Source: Dyadobacter flavalbus (GTDB lineage: Bacteria; Bacteroidota; Bacteroidia; Cytophagales; Spirosomataceae). From it: DNA of 64,000 nucleotides. Below, one piece after another: positions 9,241 through 17,376 of this stretch. The notes beneath the pieces are model-generated. The model saw only the letters and a list, made by a program, of their open reading frames with translations, searched no databases and was not told the DNA's origin. The position numbers and the translations under genes are program-made. Within the stretch, counting starts at the first letter, position 1. Every line of letters begins with the position of its first letter. The stretch lies in assembly GCF_006149045.1 (NCBI RefSeq), contig NZ_VBSN01000059.1, forward strand, positions 293,312 through 357,311. The letters are read 5' to 3'.

Positions 9241-10074
9241 ATGAATTGCAAGCAAGCCAACGCTGTCCCGATAAGCATTATTATGGAAAGCTTCTCTCTT
9301 TTTCCAAGCAAACAGAATCGTAAGTCAGCATTCTATTTTGCATTGGATCGGGAAGAAAGGACTCCTAGTTTATTGGTCGACTATTCTAATAATACCGCAT
9401 TTGATTTTGGCACCGGGAAAAAGTACGATGTCATTAGTATCGTTCAATTGATAAAACGGTGCAGTGTAGCAGAAGCCCTGAGTTTTATATCCTTGAATAA
9501 CTTTTCTCAAACCTTCTCAACACCCGGTTGGGATGTCGCAGCAGACACAAATTGTATAGATGCAGTTACGGACGTAAAGCATCCTGCACTGATAGATTAT
9601 TTAACCAGGCGAAAGCTCAATACGGAGATAGGGGAGCTTGTTGAAATTCGCTATTGCAATTTGGGGAAAACCTTCTTTGGAGTGGGATTTAAAAATGATT
9701 CAGGCGGCTATGAAATTTCGAATGCATTGAAGTTTAAGCGGTGCTTGGGGCGAAAGGACATTACCAGCATTTGCAATGCACAAAGCATCCTCCGGATGTT
9801 TGAAAGCTGGTCTGACTACTTATCGTTCAAGGTAATTAACAATAGTTCGAATCATGGAGATGCTGATTATGTAGTGCTTAACTCAGTGTCGATGATCCAA
9901 AGGTTTGCAAGAAATCCTATGGGCTATGCAAGTGTCGAACTTTTTTTTGACAATGATGACGCAGGTGATAGGGCAACAGAACTACTTAAACAGCAATTTA
10001 CAATGGCACAAGACCAGAGATTCCTATACTCTGATCACAAGGATTTAAATGAATTCCTGAAAAGTAGAAAGTGA
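9241..10074 (+). CDS. Toprim primase-like protein
   Basis: The N-terminal half resembles the CHC2-type primase fold of mobile-element primases (KSAFYFALDREERTPSLLVDY, then FDFGTGKKYDVISIVQL), but without the zinc-binding cysteines. The C-terminal half is a Toprim domain with ASVELFFDNDDAGDRATELL, whose D-N-D-D-A-G run is the metal-binding loop. It would make primers for replication of the excised element. I chose the ATG at 9241 (MNCKQANAVPIS), which matches the normal start of this family. The frame is open upstream from a GTG at 9130, but that codon lies within the iterons. Confidence 0.75.
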   Translation: MNCKQANAVPISIIMESFSLFPSKQNRKSAFYFALDREERTPSLLVDYSNNTAFDFGTGKKYDVISIVQLIKRCSVAEALSFISLNNFSQTFSTPGWDVAADTNCIDAVTDVKHPALIDYLTRRKLNTEIGELVEIRYCNLGKTFFGVGFKNDSGGYEISNALKFKRCLGRKDITSICNAQSILRMFESWSDYLSFKVINNSSNHGDADYVVLNSVSMIQRFARNPMGYASVELFFDNDDAGDRATELLKQQFTMAQDQRFLYSDHKDLNEFLKSRK

Positions 10075-10135
10075 ATAGCAGTAAGAGAGTAAACGAGAGA
10101 GCGGGTCAGCCAATTAGCATATCAAAAACAGAACA

Positions 10136-10483
10136 ATGGACAAAAAGTTATTAAAAGAGCTATATCAGCGTGGAGACCGGAAAAGGAAGATTGCGTTGTT
10201 CAGTGTATACTCCGAGTGGATCTTAATGGATACATCGCTGAAATTTATCCGAGATCGGATTAACAAAGATTTGGGTTTTGATTTGGTTACCGAGCGGGAA
10301 ATCAAATATGCGAGGCACCACTTTAAAACCCGAATTAACAAGCCATCAAAGCCAAACTTAGTTAATCATCCCAAAGCTTTCGAAAGCTTCGACCATACTC
10401 CAACAACCGAAAGTATTTCCTGGACGAACCCAGATGAAGTAGGCAGCAATCAAAATAGTTTAAAAACTAAATTTTCCCAATGA
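10136..10483 (+). CDS. Small basic protein before ParA, unknown
   Basis: A 115-residue protein of no family I recognise. It is basic and helical at its N terminus (KELYQRGDRKRKIALF) and has an unstructured Ser/Thr/Asn-rich tail after about residue 70. Its stop overlaps the start of the ParA-like gene in an ATGA arrangement, so the two are probably translated together. A DNA-binding partner of the ATPase is a reasonable guess from position only. Confidence 0.6.
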   Translation: MDKKLLKELYQRGDRKRKIALFSVYSEWILMDTSLKFIRDRINKDLGFDLVTEREIKYARHHFKTRINKPSKPNLVNHPKAFESFDHTPTTESISWTNPDEVGSNQNSLKTKFSQ

Positions 10484-11181
10484 TCATGAAACAAGTACAT
10501 TTTATCATGCAGAGCAAAGGTGGAGTAGGCAAAAGCCTGCTAGCAGCTTTAATCGGCTTAAAAAGTCAAAATTCAGAATCCACGGCTTTCGTTGACCTGG
10601 ATTGCAGCACCAAGTCCTCGATGAGACAACTGAAATTTCTGGGAGGAAACAGACTTGAGGCTGTTTCTCTTCTTAATGAAAAGGAGGTTTTGGTGCGGGA
10701 TAATTTAGTATCATATCTCGAGAGCCTAGTAAACACACCGTTTGAAGAAATCATCTTTGATTTTGGAGCGCCTGAGTCAGAGCAGTTTCCTGCATTGATC
10801 GAAAGAGATTTGCCATTTGAGGAATTTATGGACATGCTTCAAATGAAAGTTAACTATCATATTGTTATTGGTGGTGGAAGCGCTTATATCCCTTCAGTCC
10901 AGTTTCTGCAGAACCTTTACCGGATCGTTGACAATAAAACATCCCTCACGGTATGGGCATCAATCACAACTTTTAATCACCAACCAATGCTCCTAAAAGA
11001 GTTGCAGCAGAACTGTGATAAGTTGGGTCTGAAATTATGCAAGTTTGGAGATTTTGACCCTCAAAGCCATTTGGGAGGACAGATTCTGGATTCTATACGA
11101 CTGGGTATTCCTCTTGAAGAGTATAGCCCTGGATCGAAACTCCGAATGCGGAAAGAACTCACTGAAAACATTAATTTTTAG
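10480..11181 (+). CDS. ParA/MinD-like ATPase of mobile element
   Basis: A 233-residue P-loop ATPase with the deviant Walker A motif KGGVGKS near residues 13-19 and the A' motif FVDLDCS (about 37). IIFDFGAPE (about 90) corresponds to Walker B. ParA-like proteins move or tether DNA. On mobilizable elements they occur beside mobilization genes and may act in segregation of the circular form or in relaxosome assembly. The start at 10480 overlaps the upstream stop; an ATG two codons later is also possible. Confidence 0.8.
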   Translation: MIMKQVHFIMQSKGGVGKSLLAALIGLKSQNSESTAFVDLDCSTKSSMRQLKFLGGNRLEAVSLLNEKEVLVRDNLVSYLESLVNTPFEEIIFDFGAPESEQFPALIERDLPFEEFMDMLQMKVNYHIVIGGGSAYIPSVQFLQNLYRIVDNKTSLTVWASITTFNHQPMLLKELQQNCDKLGLKLCKFGDFDPQSHLGGQILDSIRLGIPLEEYSPGSKLRMRKELTENINF

Positions 11182-11186
11182 GATCG

Positions 11187-11720
11187 ATGCAAGAGGTTAA
11201 CCAAGAGTATCTCAACCGGATTAAAGGTCGGTATACGGAAAAATATGCCACTGTCATGGATGACTGGACTGCAATCATTTTGCACGAGGTGAACGAAGCG
11301 GTTACACTATTACGACAGGAAAACAGCTCAAAACTTTCTGAAAGTATTCAGGAAATCAGCGCTGCTTCTGAAAAAATTACAGGTCAGGTACATCAGGTCC
11401 GTTTTGATAACAAACAAGAGGCTTTTTTCTATGGATTGGGCAACCACTTACTTTATGGATTGACCGGCATTCTCGGTATCTGTTCAATTATCTGGATATA
11501 CACCACCGAAAAAGATTTTTCTGAAAGGAGAGAGTTTGTTAATCAACACCCTTCCATCGAGAAATTTAAAAACATTTATCTGAATGGTAAGACTATCAGC
11601 CAAAATGGATATGAGTTTCTTGTAGTTGAACCAATCGAAGGAGATAAAGTGGAATTTGCTCGTAACTATCTGTATGACAAGAAGAACAATCGTGTATTGA
11701 TCCCAATTAGACGAGAATGA
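11187..11720 (+). CDS. Membrane protein with coiled coil in mob region
   Basis: A 177-residue protein with a helical N-terminal region (about 25-70, QENSSKLSESIQEISAASEK), one transmembrane segment (about 92-108, LLYGLTGILGICSIIWIY) and a C-terminal extracytoplasmic or cytoplasmic domain of about 65 residues. It starts five bases after the ParA-like gene and ends just before the oriT-like region. Proteins of this layout (sometimes annotated MobB-like) occur next to MobC and the relaxase in Bacteroidota elements. The exact function is unknown. Confidence 0.65.
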   Translation: MQEVNQEYLNRIKGRYTEKYATVMDDWTAIILHEVNEAVTLLRQENSSKLSESIQEISAASEKITGQVHQVRFDNKQEAFFYGLGNHLLYGLTGILGICSIIWIYTTEKDFSERREFVNQHPSIEKFKNIYLNGKTISQNGYEFLVVEPIEGDKVEFARNYLYDKKNNRVLIPIRRE

Positions 11721-11890
11721 AACCAATTAAACCGGTTTAAACCTAATTGATCCCGGTTGAACCATCCTATGCAAATGGTTTAAAAGCAAGCTATCGCCTG
11801 TACGTCGCGAAAAGCGAGCGTACCGGCGAGAACTTGTTGGGGAAACCCCAAACCCCAATATTCGCTTAAGCTCATATTTAAAAAAAGGAA
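11721..11890 (+). promoter_or_regulatory. Putative origin of transfer (oriT)
   Basis: The 170 bases before the mobilization genes hold two structures. A perfect 14-bp palindrome, TTAAACCGGTTTAA, lies at 11727-11740. A hairpin at 11800-11823 has left arm GTACGTCGC, a five-base loop, and right arm GCGAGCGTAC, which pairs fully with one bulged G. Hairpins directly upstream of mobC/mobA are where relaxases nick in related elements. The nick site itself was not identified. Confidence 0.6.
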
Positions 11891-12535
11891 ATGGAAAAGA
11901 TAAAAGGAAGACCATCATTGCCCTCTAAAAGGAAAAAGAGACTTCATTATTCTGTATGGTTAAATGAAGAACAAAAACAGAAGATTGATGAACGTATTTC
12001 AAAAAGTAATCTTTCTGCCAGTCAATATATCTTGGCGCAGCTTGAACTTGTACCAGTGAAATTACCAGCCCGCCGGGACATTCCGGATCACATTTCACGG
12101 CAGATAATTAACCTGGAAAAACTATCAGGTATCCTTGCTTTTTATGCACATCGGACAAAAGACAAGCAGTTGATTACTTCCGAATGGATGAAGAGTTCTC
12201 AGGTAATTAGACGACTATCTGAACTGGTTTCAAAGTGGCTCTTCGAACAATTCGAAATACCAGCACTAAGGAATTTTTTCGAGACCAACATCCATTCATT
12301 TGAGAAATTACTTCATTTGATTGGATCAGGGGAGGACACCGAAGAGCAAAGAATTTACCTTTCCGAAGTTTATAAACTCTACAAGATAAATGAGCTGACC
12401 TTTGGGAAGTACAAAAGCTATTATAGTCGCTTGGATCACGATCTGTCCATATTTCAAACGTACAAAGTCACGGTAGTTGAAGATGTTCATGCAGAAATTC
12501 AGAATGAGATCAAGCAAATTCTGCAATCCTTATGA
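11891..12535 (+). CDS. MobC-like relaxosome accessory protein
   Basis: A 214-residue protein beginning with a basic N terminus (KIKGRPSLPSKRKKRLHYSV) and a ribbon-helix-helix-like segment, WLNEEQKQKIDERISKSNLSASQYIL (about 25-50), typical of MobC proteins that bind oriT and help the relaxase. The rest is helical and less characteristic. It overlaps the relaxase gene by four bases (ATGA type) and directly follows the putative oriT. Confidence 0.75.
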   Translation: MEKIKGRPSLPSKRKKRLHYSVWLNEEQKQKIDERISKSNLSASQYILAQLELVPVKLPARRDIPDHISRQIINLEKLSGILAFYAHRTKDKQLITSEWMKSSQVIRRLSELVSKWLFEQFEIPALRNFFETNIHSFEKLLHLIGSGEDTEEQRIYLSEVYKLYKINELTFGKYKSYYSRLDHDLSIFQTYKVTVVEDVHAEIQNEIKQILQSL

Positions 12536-13356
12536 TTGGTAAAGCTGGATTGGGCAACTACGCAAAAGGAATTTTAGAGTACTGCTACTATGAAAAAAAC
12601 AATCTTTCAGAACGCAAACGGGAGACGTTAACCATCAATGATGTCCGTGGTGAACTGGTTTATATTCAAAATCTCGGAATTGATTTCAAACCGGATGGGA
12701 GATTGAACATTGATTATCTGTCCAAGCAATTTGTTCATAACCAAAACCATAACAAAAATCTTAGCAAGTTCGTGTGGCACCAGACGTTCAGCTTTTCCCC
12801 TGAAGAGAAGGTCAAAACGGAAACGGTGCGGAGTATTTGTGAACGGTTTTCGGAAGAATTCGGGTTCGGGAATAATCAAATGATTGCTTTTATCCACCGA
12901 GATACTGCTCACCAGCATTTTCACATTGTAGCAAACCGGATTGCCGCTAGCGGAAAGAATACGGCAGATCATTTTAACAACTATCGCCGTACCGGAGATT
13001 TTTGCCGGAAGATTGAACTCGAAATGGGGTTAAGCATCACGCCAGAAATGAAGCAGCGCGGTAAAAAGGAAAAGTTAATTATGGGAATTGATTTTAAAGC
13101 TGAGCTTTTGCTGAAACTACCACAGGTGGTGAAAGAGTCTAAACATTTCAGCGAGTTTACTGCACGTATGAAAAAACAAGGAGTTAAATGTGACATTGGC
13201 CGGGGTTTGACATTCATTCATGGCCAGACAAACCAACGGATCAAGGGGTCTGACATATCAAGAGAATACAGTTTACAAAATCTAAAAAATCAGTTTGCAC
13301 TTTTGAATACGGCAGTTGAAAAGGTCAAGTCTGTCAAGAAAGGATTGTCGTTATAA
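12532..13356 (+). CDS. Relaxase (MobA/VirD2-like)
   Basis: A 274-residue mobilization relaxase. The metal-binding histidine motif is IHRDTAHQHFHIVANRI, with His at 122, 127, 129 and 131, preceded by the family's W-H-x-x-x-S box (VWHQTFSFSP, about 82-91). The catalytic tyrosine is probably one of those near the N terminus (LEYCYYEKN, about 16-24). It would nick oriT and lead the single strand through a helper's secretion channel. The length is short compared with conjugative relaxases, as usual for mobilizable elements. It is the last gene of the element. Confidence 0.88.
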   Translation: MIGKAGLGNYAKGILEYCYYEKNNLSERKRETLTINDVRGELVYIQNLGIDFKPDGRLNIDYLSKQFVHNQNHNKNLSKFVWHQTFSFSPEEKVKTETVRSICERFSEEFGFGNNQMIAFIHRDTAHQHFHIVANRIAASGKNTADHFNNYRRTGDFCRKIELEMGLSITPEMKQRGKKEKLIMGIDFKAELLLKLPQVVKESKHFSEFTARMKKQGVKCDIGRGLTFIHGQTNQRIKGSDISREYSLQNLKNQFALLNTAVEKVKSVKKGLSL

Positions 13357-13524
13357 AAACTATCAATTTAATATTTAATAGTTAAGATATGAGGTTTGGT
13401 TCGATGGGGTACGATGATTAAAGGTTTGTGTTGAGTGTTTGTTAGTGTACATGAATACCGTCGTTTAAGTGAAATTACGAAGAATCAAGAAATCTGCATT
13501 TAACGCTAATGGATGAGCATAAGA

Positions 13525-13561
13525 GTACAATTTAAGCTAAGCCTGTGACGTTAAATTGTAC
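13525..13561. repeat. Inverted repeat at right flank of the element
   Basis: An 11-bp perfect inverted repeat: GTACAATTTAA at 13525-13535 and TTAAATTGTAC at 13551-13561, separated by 15 bases. It lies between the relaxase gene and the host AraC gene, where the right end of the element is expected. A nearly identical core (ACGTTAAACTGTAC) recurs at 42561-42574. Confidence 0.5.
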
Positions 13562-13587
13562 AAGCAAATGATATAAAAGAAGTCACG

Positions 13588-14396
13588 CTACAAAGCTAGT
13601 TGCGAAGGTGCTTTACCGAACTGTTTTTTGAAAACGTATGAAAAATGGGACAGGTCTTCAAAGCCAACTTCCAGATAAACATCGCTTGGCCGCTGATGAT
13701 GCTGGTGATCTGAAAATAGGCTTCGTCTAAACGTTTCTTTTTCAGCCAGCTTCCGGGTGTCATTCCGAAGGTCTTTTGAAAGTCACGTTTAAATGAGGAC
13801 TCACTTCTTCCCGTCAGAAATGCAAAGCGCTGAATGCTGATATTGAATCGGAAATTCCTGTTCATGAATTCTTCCAGGTCGATTTTATCCGGTATTCCGA
13901 AATTGAAGAAAATATTGGCAAGATCCGGCTGAGATTTAAGTAAAATCAGCAGTAGTTCCTCCCTTTTAAGATCCGCAAAAGTTTCATCCAGCTTGAAGTT
14001 ACCCAGGTAATAGGGCTCTAAAGACTGGATGTAGTGTTTCAATGAGTGGTTCTGTTTTACGAACAAAAAAGAATCCGAATAGTCCGACGGTTGGGCAACA
14101 TAAGGATGCCGCTCCAAAAAACGCCTGAAAAACGGCTCGTCCAAAGCGATGATAATCTTTTCAAACTGGTCATCTTCTTTATACTTGGTATAATGGATCA
14201 AATGGTTTTTCCGGGCGACAAAGTAGTCGCCCGGAAAAACCGAGTAGCGTTTATTACCATCATACGCCTTGATAGAACCCTTCAACAGGAACATGAAAAA
14301 GTGCTCGGGTATGAAGTACTCCGGAGAAATTTCGGGGCCGAGGTAGCAGGAATATATTTTGTCGGTTTCCACTTTCCAGTAACAAATTTCAAGCAA
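13588..14396 (-). pseudogene. AraC-family regulator with C-terminal frameshift
   Basis: An AraC regulator with an N-terminal cupin-like sensor region and a C-terminal double HTH (RFAFLTGRSESSFKRDFQKTF is the first HTH). In the uninterrupted frame, which stops at 13596, the last 35 residues are nonsense (ISGQAMFIWKLALKTC). Reading one base differently after about 13700 restores the family sequence DVYLEVGFEDLSHFSYVFKK and a stop at 13588. The paralog at 18427 has DVYLEAGFENLSHFSFAFKK in the same place. A one-base deletion (or sequencing error) therefore lies between about 13680 and 13710. It follows the reductase gene by six bases and is probably co-transcribed with it. Confidence 0.75.
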
Positions 14397-14402
14397 AATT
14401 GA

Positions 14403-15362
14403 TCACATTGGCCGGGTGTCTACACTTGCCAGGATCGCTTCTTCCTTGCTGCGCGGATGCCAGTTAAAGGTTTCAACCGCTTTTTTGTTCGACATTTTCG
14501 TGTAAGCTTCTGCGGCAGTTGGTTGCAGGTCGGCAATCAGAGAAGCGCTTTCAGGGCGCTGTTTTTTAATCAATTCTACTACATCATAAAAACTCACAGC
14601 TCCCTCCGACGTAGCCAGAAAACGTTGCCCGGCCGCATCGGGTAACAGCATCGCTTTGATATGGATATCGGCCACATCGCGAACATCCACGACGCCGAAT
14701 GTGAAAGGCGGGTTTTCCGTGATCTTACCATCCAGTATTGCCTGGATTACCCCCTCAAAAGAAGCAGGATAAATGCCGCCAATGATCGGGCCAAAGATTC
14801 CAACCGGATTAATCACTGTCAGCTCCATACCTTCACCCTGATCTTTGATAAACTGCCAGGCAGCTTCTTCTGCGACGGTTTTGGATTTGATATAAGCTGG
14901 AATGGAGGCAGTTTTGTCTGTCCAGTCATTTTCGTCGAAAACATGGCCTTTGCGATCCACGCCATAACCGATCGCCGCAAAGGAGGAAGTAAGCACGACC
15001 CGTTTAACGCCGGCATCTCTGGCTGCTTTTAAGACCCGCAGGGATCCATCTCGCGCCGGGATAATTAGGTCATTCTCGTTTTCGGGTTCTGCCAGTGGAA
15101 AAGGGGAGGCAACGTGCAACACATAATCACAGCCTTCCACAGCCTGGTCCCAGCCTTCGTCGCTGGTAAGATCTGTTTTAAAAAAAGATAGTTGCGACAG
15201 ATCGGTAATCCCGGTTTCTTTCAATGAGTCAATGACACTTTGCGTTTTGGATAATGTCCGGAGTGTGGTTTTAACGATATATCCTTGCTGCAAAAGTTGT
15301 AAAATGGAATGGATCCCTACAAATCCGGTCCCGCCGGTAACTAATACGGTTTGATTGTTCAT
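14403..15362 (-). CDS. NAD(P)-dependent epimerase/reductase, extended SDR
   Basis: An extended short-chain dehydrogenase of the dihydroflavonol-reductase/aldehyde-reductase type. It shows the Rossmann motif VTGGTGFVG near the N terminus, LHVASPFP (about 80), the Ser of VLTSSFAAIGYG and the catalytic YxxxK in AYIKSKTVAE. It probably reduces a small aldehyde or ketone with NADPH; the substrate is not visible. I start at MNNQTVLVTGG (15362); an upstream in-frame ATG at 15389 would add nine residues. A perfect tandem repeat lies just upstream (15415-15448) and an AraC gene follows six bases later, so the pair looks self-contained. Confidence 0.85.
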   Translation of the reverse strand: MNNQTVLVTGGTGFVGIHSILQLLQQGYIVKTTLRTLSKTQSVIDSLKETGITDLSQLSFFKTDLTSDEGWDQAVEGCDYVLHVASPFPLAEPENENDLIIPARDGSLRVLKAARDAGVKRVVLTSSFAAIGYGVDRKGHVFDENDWTDKTASIPAYIKSKTVAEEAAWQFIKDQGEGMELTVINPVGIFGPIIGGIYPASFEGVIQAILDGKITENPPFTFGVVDVRDVADIHIKAMLLPDAAGQRFLATSEGAVSFYDVVELIKKQRPESASLIADLQPTAAEAYTKMSNKKAVETFNWHPRSKEEAILASVDTRPM

Positions 15363-15414
15363 AGTTTGATTCATTAGATTCTGATGCAAATTTGGTGCAT
15401 TACAGCAGGCCCAG

Positions 15415-15448
15415 CTTTGTTGTGAAGTTCAAATTCACTTTGTTGTGA
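15415..15448 (-). promoter_or_regulatory. Tandem direct repeat, probable AraC operator
   Basis: CTTTGTTGTGA occurs twice without mismatch (15415-15425 and 15438-15448), 23 bases apart. Two same-direction half-sites about two DNA turns apart are what AraC dimers bind. The site lies directly upstream of the reductase/AraC operon. Binding is inferred. Confidence 0.6.
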
Positions 15449-15506
15449 CGATCAGATTAGGCGTAATTTCCAGGAACCGCTTCTTCTCGACTAGTCACAC
15501 CTAGGC

Positions 15507-16411
15507 TTAAAATGTGTATCTAACCCCAGTCAACTGCTCTCCCAGCTGCCATAACTTGCTGGCTGCCCCCAGGTCTTTTGCCTGTTTGGGGATTGCGGCT
15601 GGACCGGGGAAACCTTTAAGCTTCATAAATCCTGCCGGTCCCCAGTAGCTGCCGTTTGTAGCGGAAGTATCTGTCGCTGCAAGCAGGGAGGACAAAGCGG
15701 CTTTGTCGGCAGATTGAGAAAGCAGTGGCGTAATGATCCTGGCCATCAAAAAACCGCTGGAACGTTGCAAATTAGTGGGAGAGCCGCCCGGATGCACTGC
15801 AATAGAAATGGTGTCAAACCGGGAAGCTTCCAACTTTCGGGCCAATTCTAATGCAAAAACCAGGTTGGCCAGCTTCGCCTGGCTGTAAGCGTCGTAGGTT
15901 CTGTATTTCTTATGCTCGCTCATGATATCGTCCAGATCAAGCTTGCCATAATTGGCACCCAAACTTGAAAGTGAGACGATCCGGGAACCTGGCGTGGCTT
16001 GCAAGAGTGGTAACAGTAAACCTGTCAAAGCATAATGCCCCAAATAATTGGTGCCGATCTGCATTTCAAAACCTTGTTTTGTTTTGGAGTACGGCGTGGC
16101 CATCACCCCGGCATTGTTAATGAGCACATCCAGCCTCTCATGCGTTTGCACAACCATTTCCGCGCATCTCCTGACCGAATCCAGATCAGCCAGGTCAAGG
16201 GTAACCAGCGTAATCCGGACATCCGGCACCAAGCGTGTCATCCGCTCTTTTGCTTCATTTCCTTTTTTCTGATCACGGCAGGCCATGATTACAGCGCTCC
16301 CTTTTGGGCTAATGCTAAACTGGTTTCAAATCCAATCCCGGAGTTTGCTCCGGTAACAAGCATAGTCTTCCCGGACAGATCCGGGATATTATCTGTAGTC
16401 CACTTCTCCAT
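15507..16411 (-). pseudogene. Short-chain dehydrogenase with N-terminal frameshift
   Basis: A classical SDR resembling retinol-dehydrogenase/oxidoreductase proteins. Translation from the ATG at 16411 gives MEKWTTDNIPDLSGKTMLVT, then GANSGIGFETSLALAQKGAL and a stop. The next frame continues at once with VIMACRDQKKGNEAKERM. The glycine-rich cofactor motif and the rest of the protein are therefore in two frames, joined by a one-base loss near 16297. The downstream part has NNAG (about residue 55 of the second frame), the catalytic Ser (SLSSLGANYGK) and YSQAK. Either the gene is broken or there is an assembly error. It follows an AraC gene by 43 bases. Confidence 0.75.
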
Positions 16412-16454
16412 GAAAATTTTGATTATAGGTCAGCTTTAACTGACGGGGATGTGC

Positions 16455-17366
16455 TTAATTAAAACTTGCCCGGAATTCCAGGGGTGTCCGGTTTGTTTTG
16501 TTTTTAAATAACTTGTTGAAAGACTGAGGCCGCTCGAAACCTAGTTCATAGGCTATCTCGGCAACGGAAAGGGTTGTAGTTGAAAGCTTTTCCTTAGCCT
16601 TTTCGATAACTACTTCCTGAATGTGCTGCTGGGCGCTCTGACCCGTTAACGTACGCAGCATATCACTCATGTATCTGGGCGAAATGTTCAGTTGAGATGC
16701 AATATCTTCCAGGGACGGCAAACCTCTGTCTATTGCAATTTGAGAATCGAAATATCGGTTTACAATCTTCTCGAACTGAATTAATAGGGCGTTGCTGGCT
16801 TTTTTCCGGGTGATAAATTGTCTTTGGTAAAACCGGTCGCAGTATTGCAGCATCAGCTCAATCTGTGTCAAAATGATGTTCTGCGTATGGGCGTCGATGA
16901 ATTGATATTCGCTTTCAATTTTTGTATATATCTCGGCGACGGTCTGTTCTTCCTTATCTGAAAGATGCAGCGCCTCATTGAATTCGTATGAAAAGTAGCC
17001 ATAGCTTTTGATGGTGGTGCCCAATATGTGCCCGTATAAAAAATCGGGATGGAACAAAAGCATCCAGCCACTGCCACAATCCTGGATCAGCGAGTTTAAA
17101 TCATCAAGCTCGACGGCCTGCACCTGTTTGGGAGAAGAAAAACTCATGACCCCTTTGTCAAAATCATAGTACTGCTGCCCGTATTTCACTTTGACTTTCA
17201 CATCATGCTTAATGGAAACGGAGTAAAAATTGGCTGCGAATTTGGCCCAGACATTGCTATCTAACGGTTTTACATCCTTGACATTGATCACACTCACCAG
17301 CGGGTGTAGCGGGGCCGGGAGCGAAAGCAAACGGTGAAATTCGGAAATGGATTCTATAAGCTGCAT
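16455..17366 (-). CDS. AraC-family transcriptional regulator
   Basis: A 303-residue regulator with a C-terminal AraC double HTH (first: DIASQLNISPRYMSDMLR; second: LSVAEIAYELGFERPQSFNK) and an N-terminal sensor domain. I start at MQLIESISEF (17366), which avoids overlap with the upstream SDR gene; the frame is open 20 codons further up. It lies between two SDR genes on the same strand (10 bases after one, 43 before the other), so it is probably part of a three-gene operon. Confidence 0.85.
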   Translation of the reverse strand: MQLIESISEFHRLLSLPAPLHPLVSVINVKDVKPLDSNVWAKFAANFYSVSIKHDVKVKVKYGQQYYDFDKGVMSFSSPKQVQAVELDDLNSLIQDCGSGWMLLFHPDFLYGHILGTTIKSYGYFSYEFNEALHLSDKEEQTVAEIYTKIESEYQFIDAHTQNIILTQIELMLQYCDRFYQRQFITRKKASNALLIQFEKIVNRYFDSQIAIDRGLPSLEDIASQLNISPRYMSDMLRTLTGQSAQQHIQEVVIEKAKEKLSTTTLSVAEIAYELGFERPQSFNKLFKNKTNRTPLEFRASFN

Positions 17367-17376
17367 GGCTACAAAT

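Larger units (their letters stand above)
4486..13356 (+). mobile_element. Integrated mobilizable element (IME), ends undetermined
   Basis: Eight same-strand gene modules form the standard layout of a Bacteroidota mobilizable element: tyrosine integrase, accessory membrane protein, excisionase-like HTH, SF3 helicase, Toprim primase, a small gene, ParA-like ATPase, membrane coiled-coil protein, MobC and relaxase. There is no type IV secretion gene set and no coupling protein. It would therefore need a helper conjugative element to move. Coordinates given are those of the first and last gene; true att sites lie outside and were not resolved. Confidence 0.8.
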
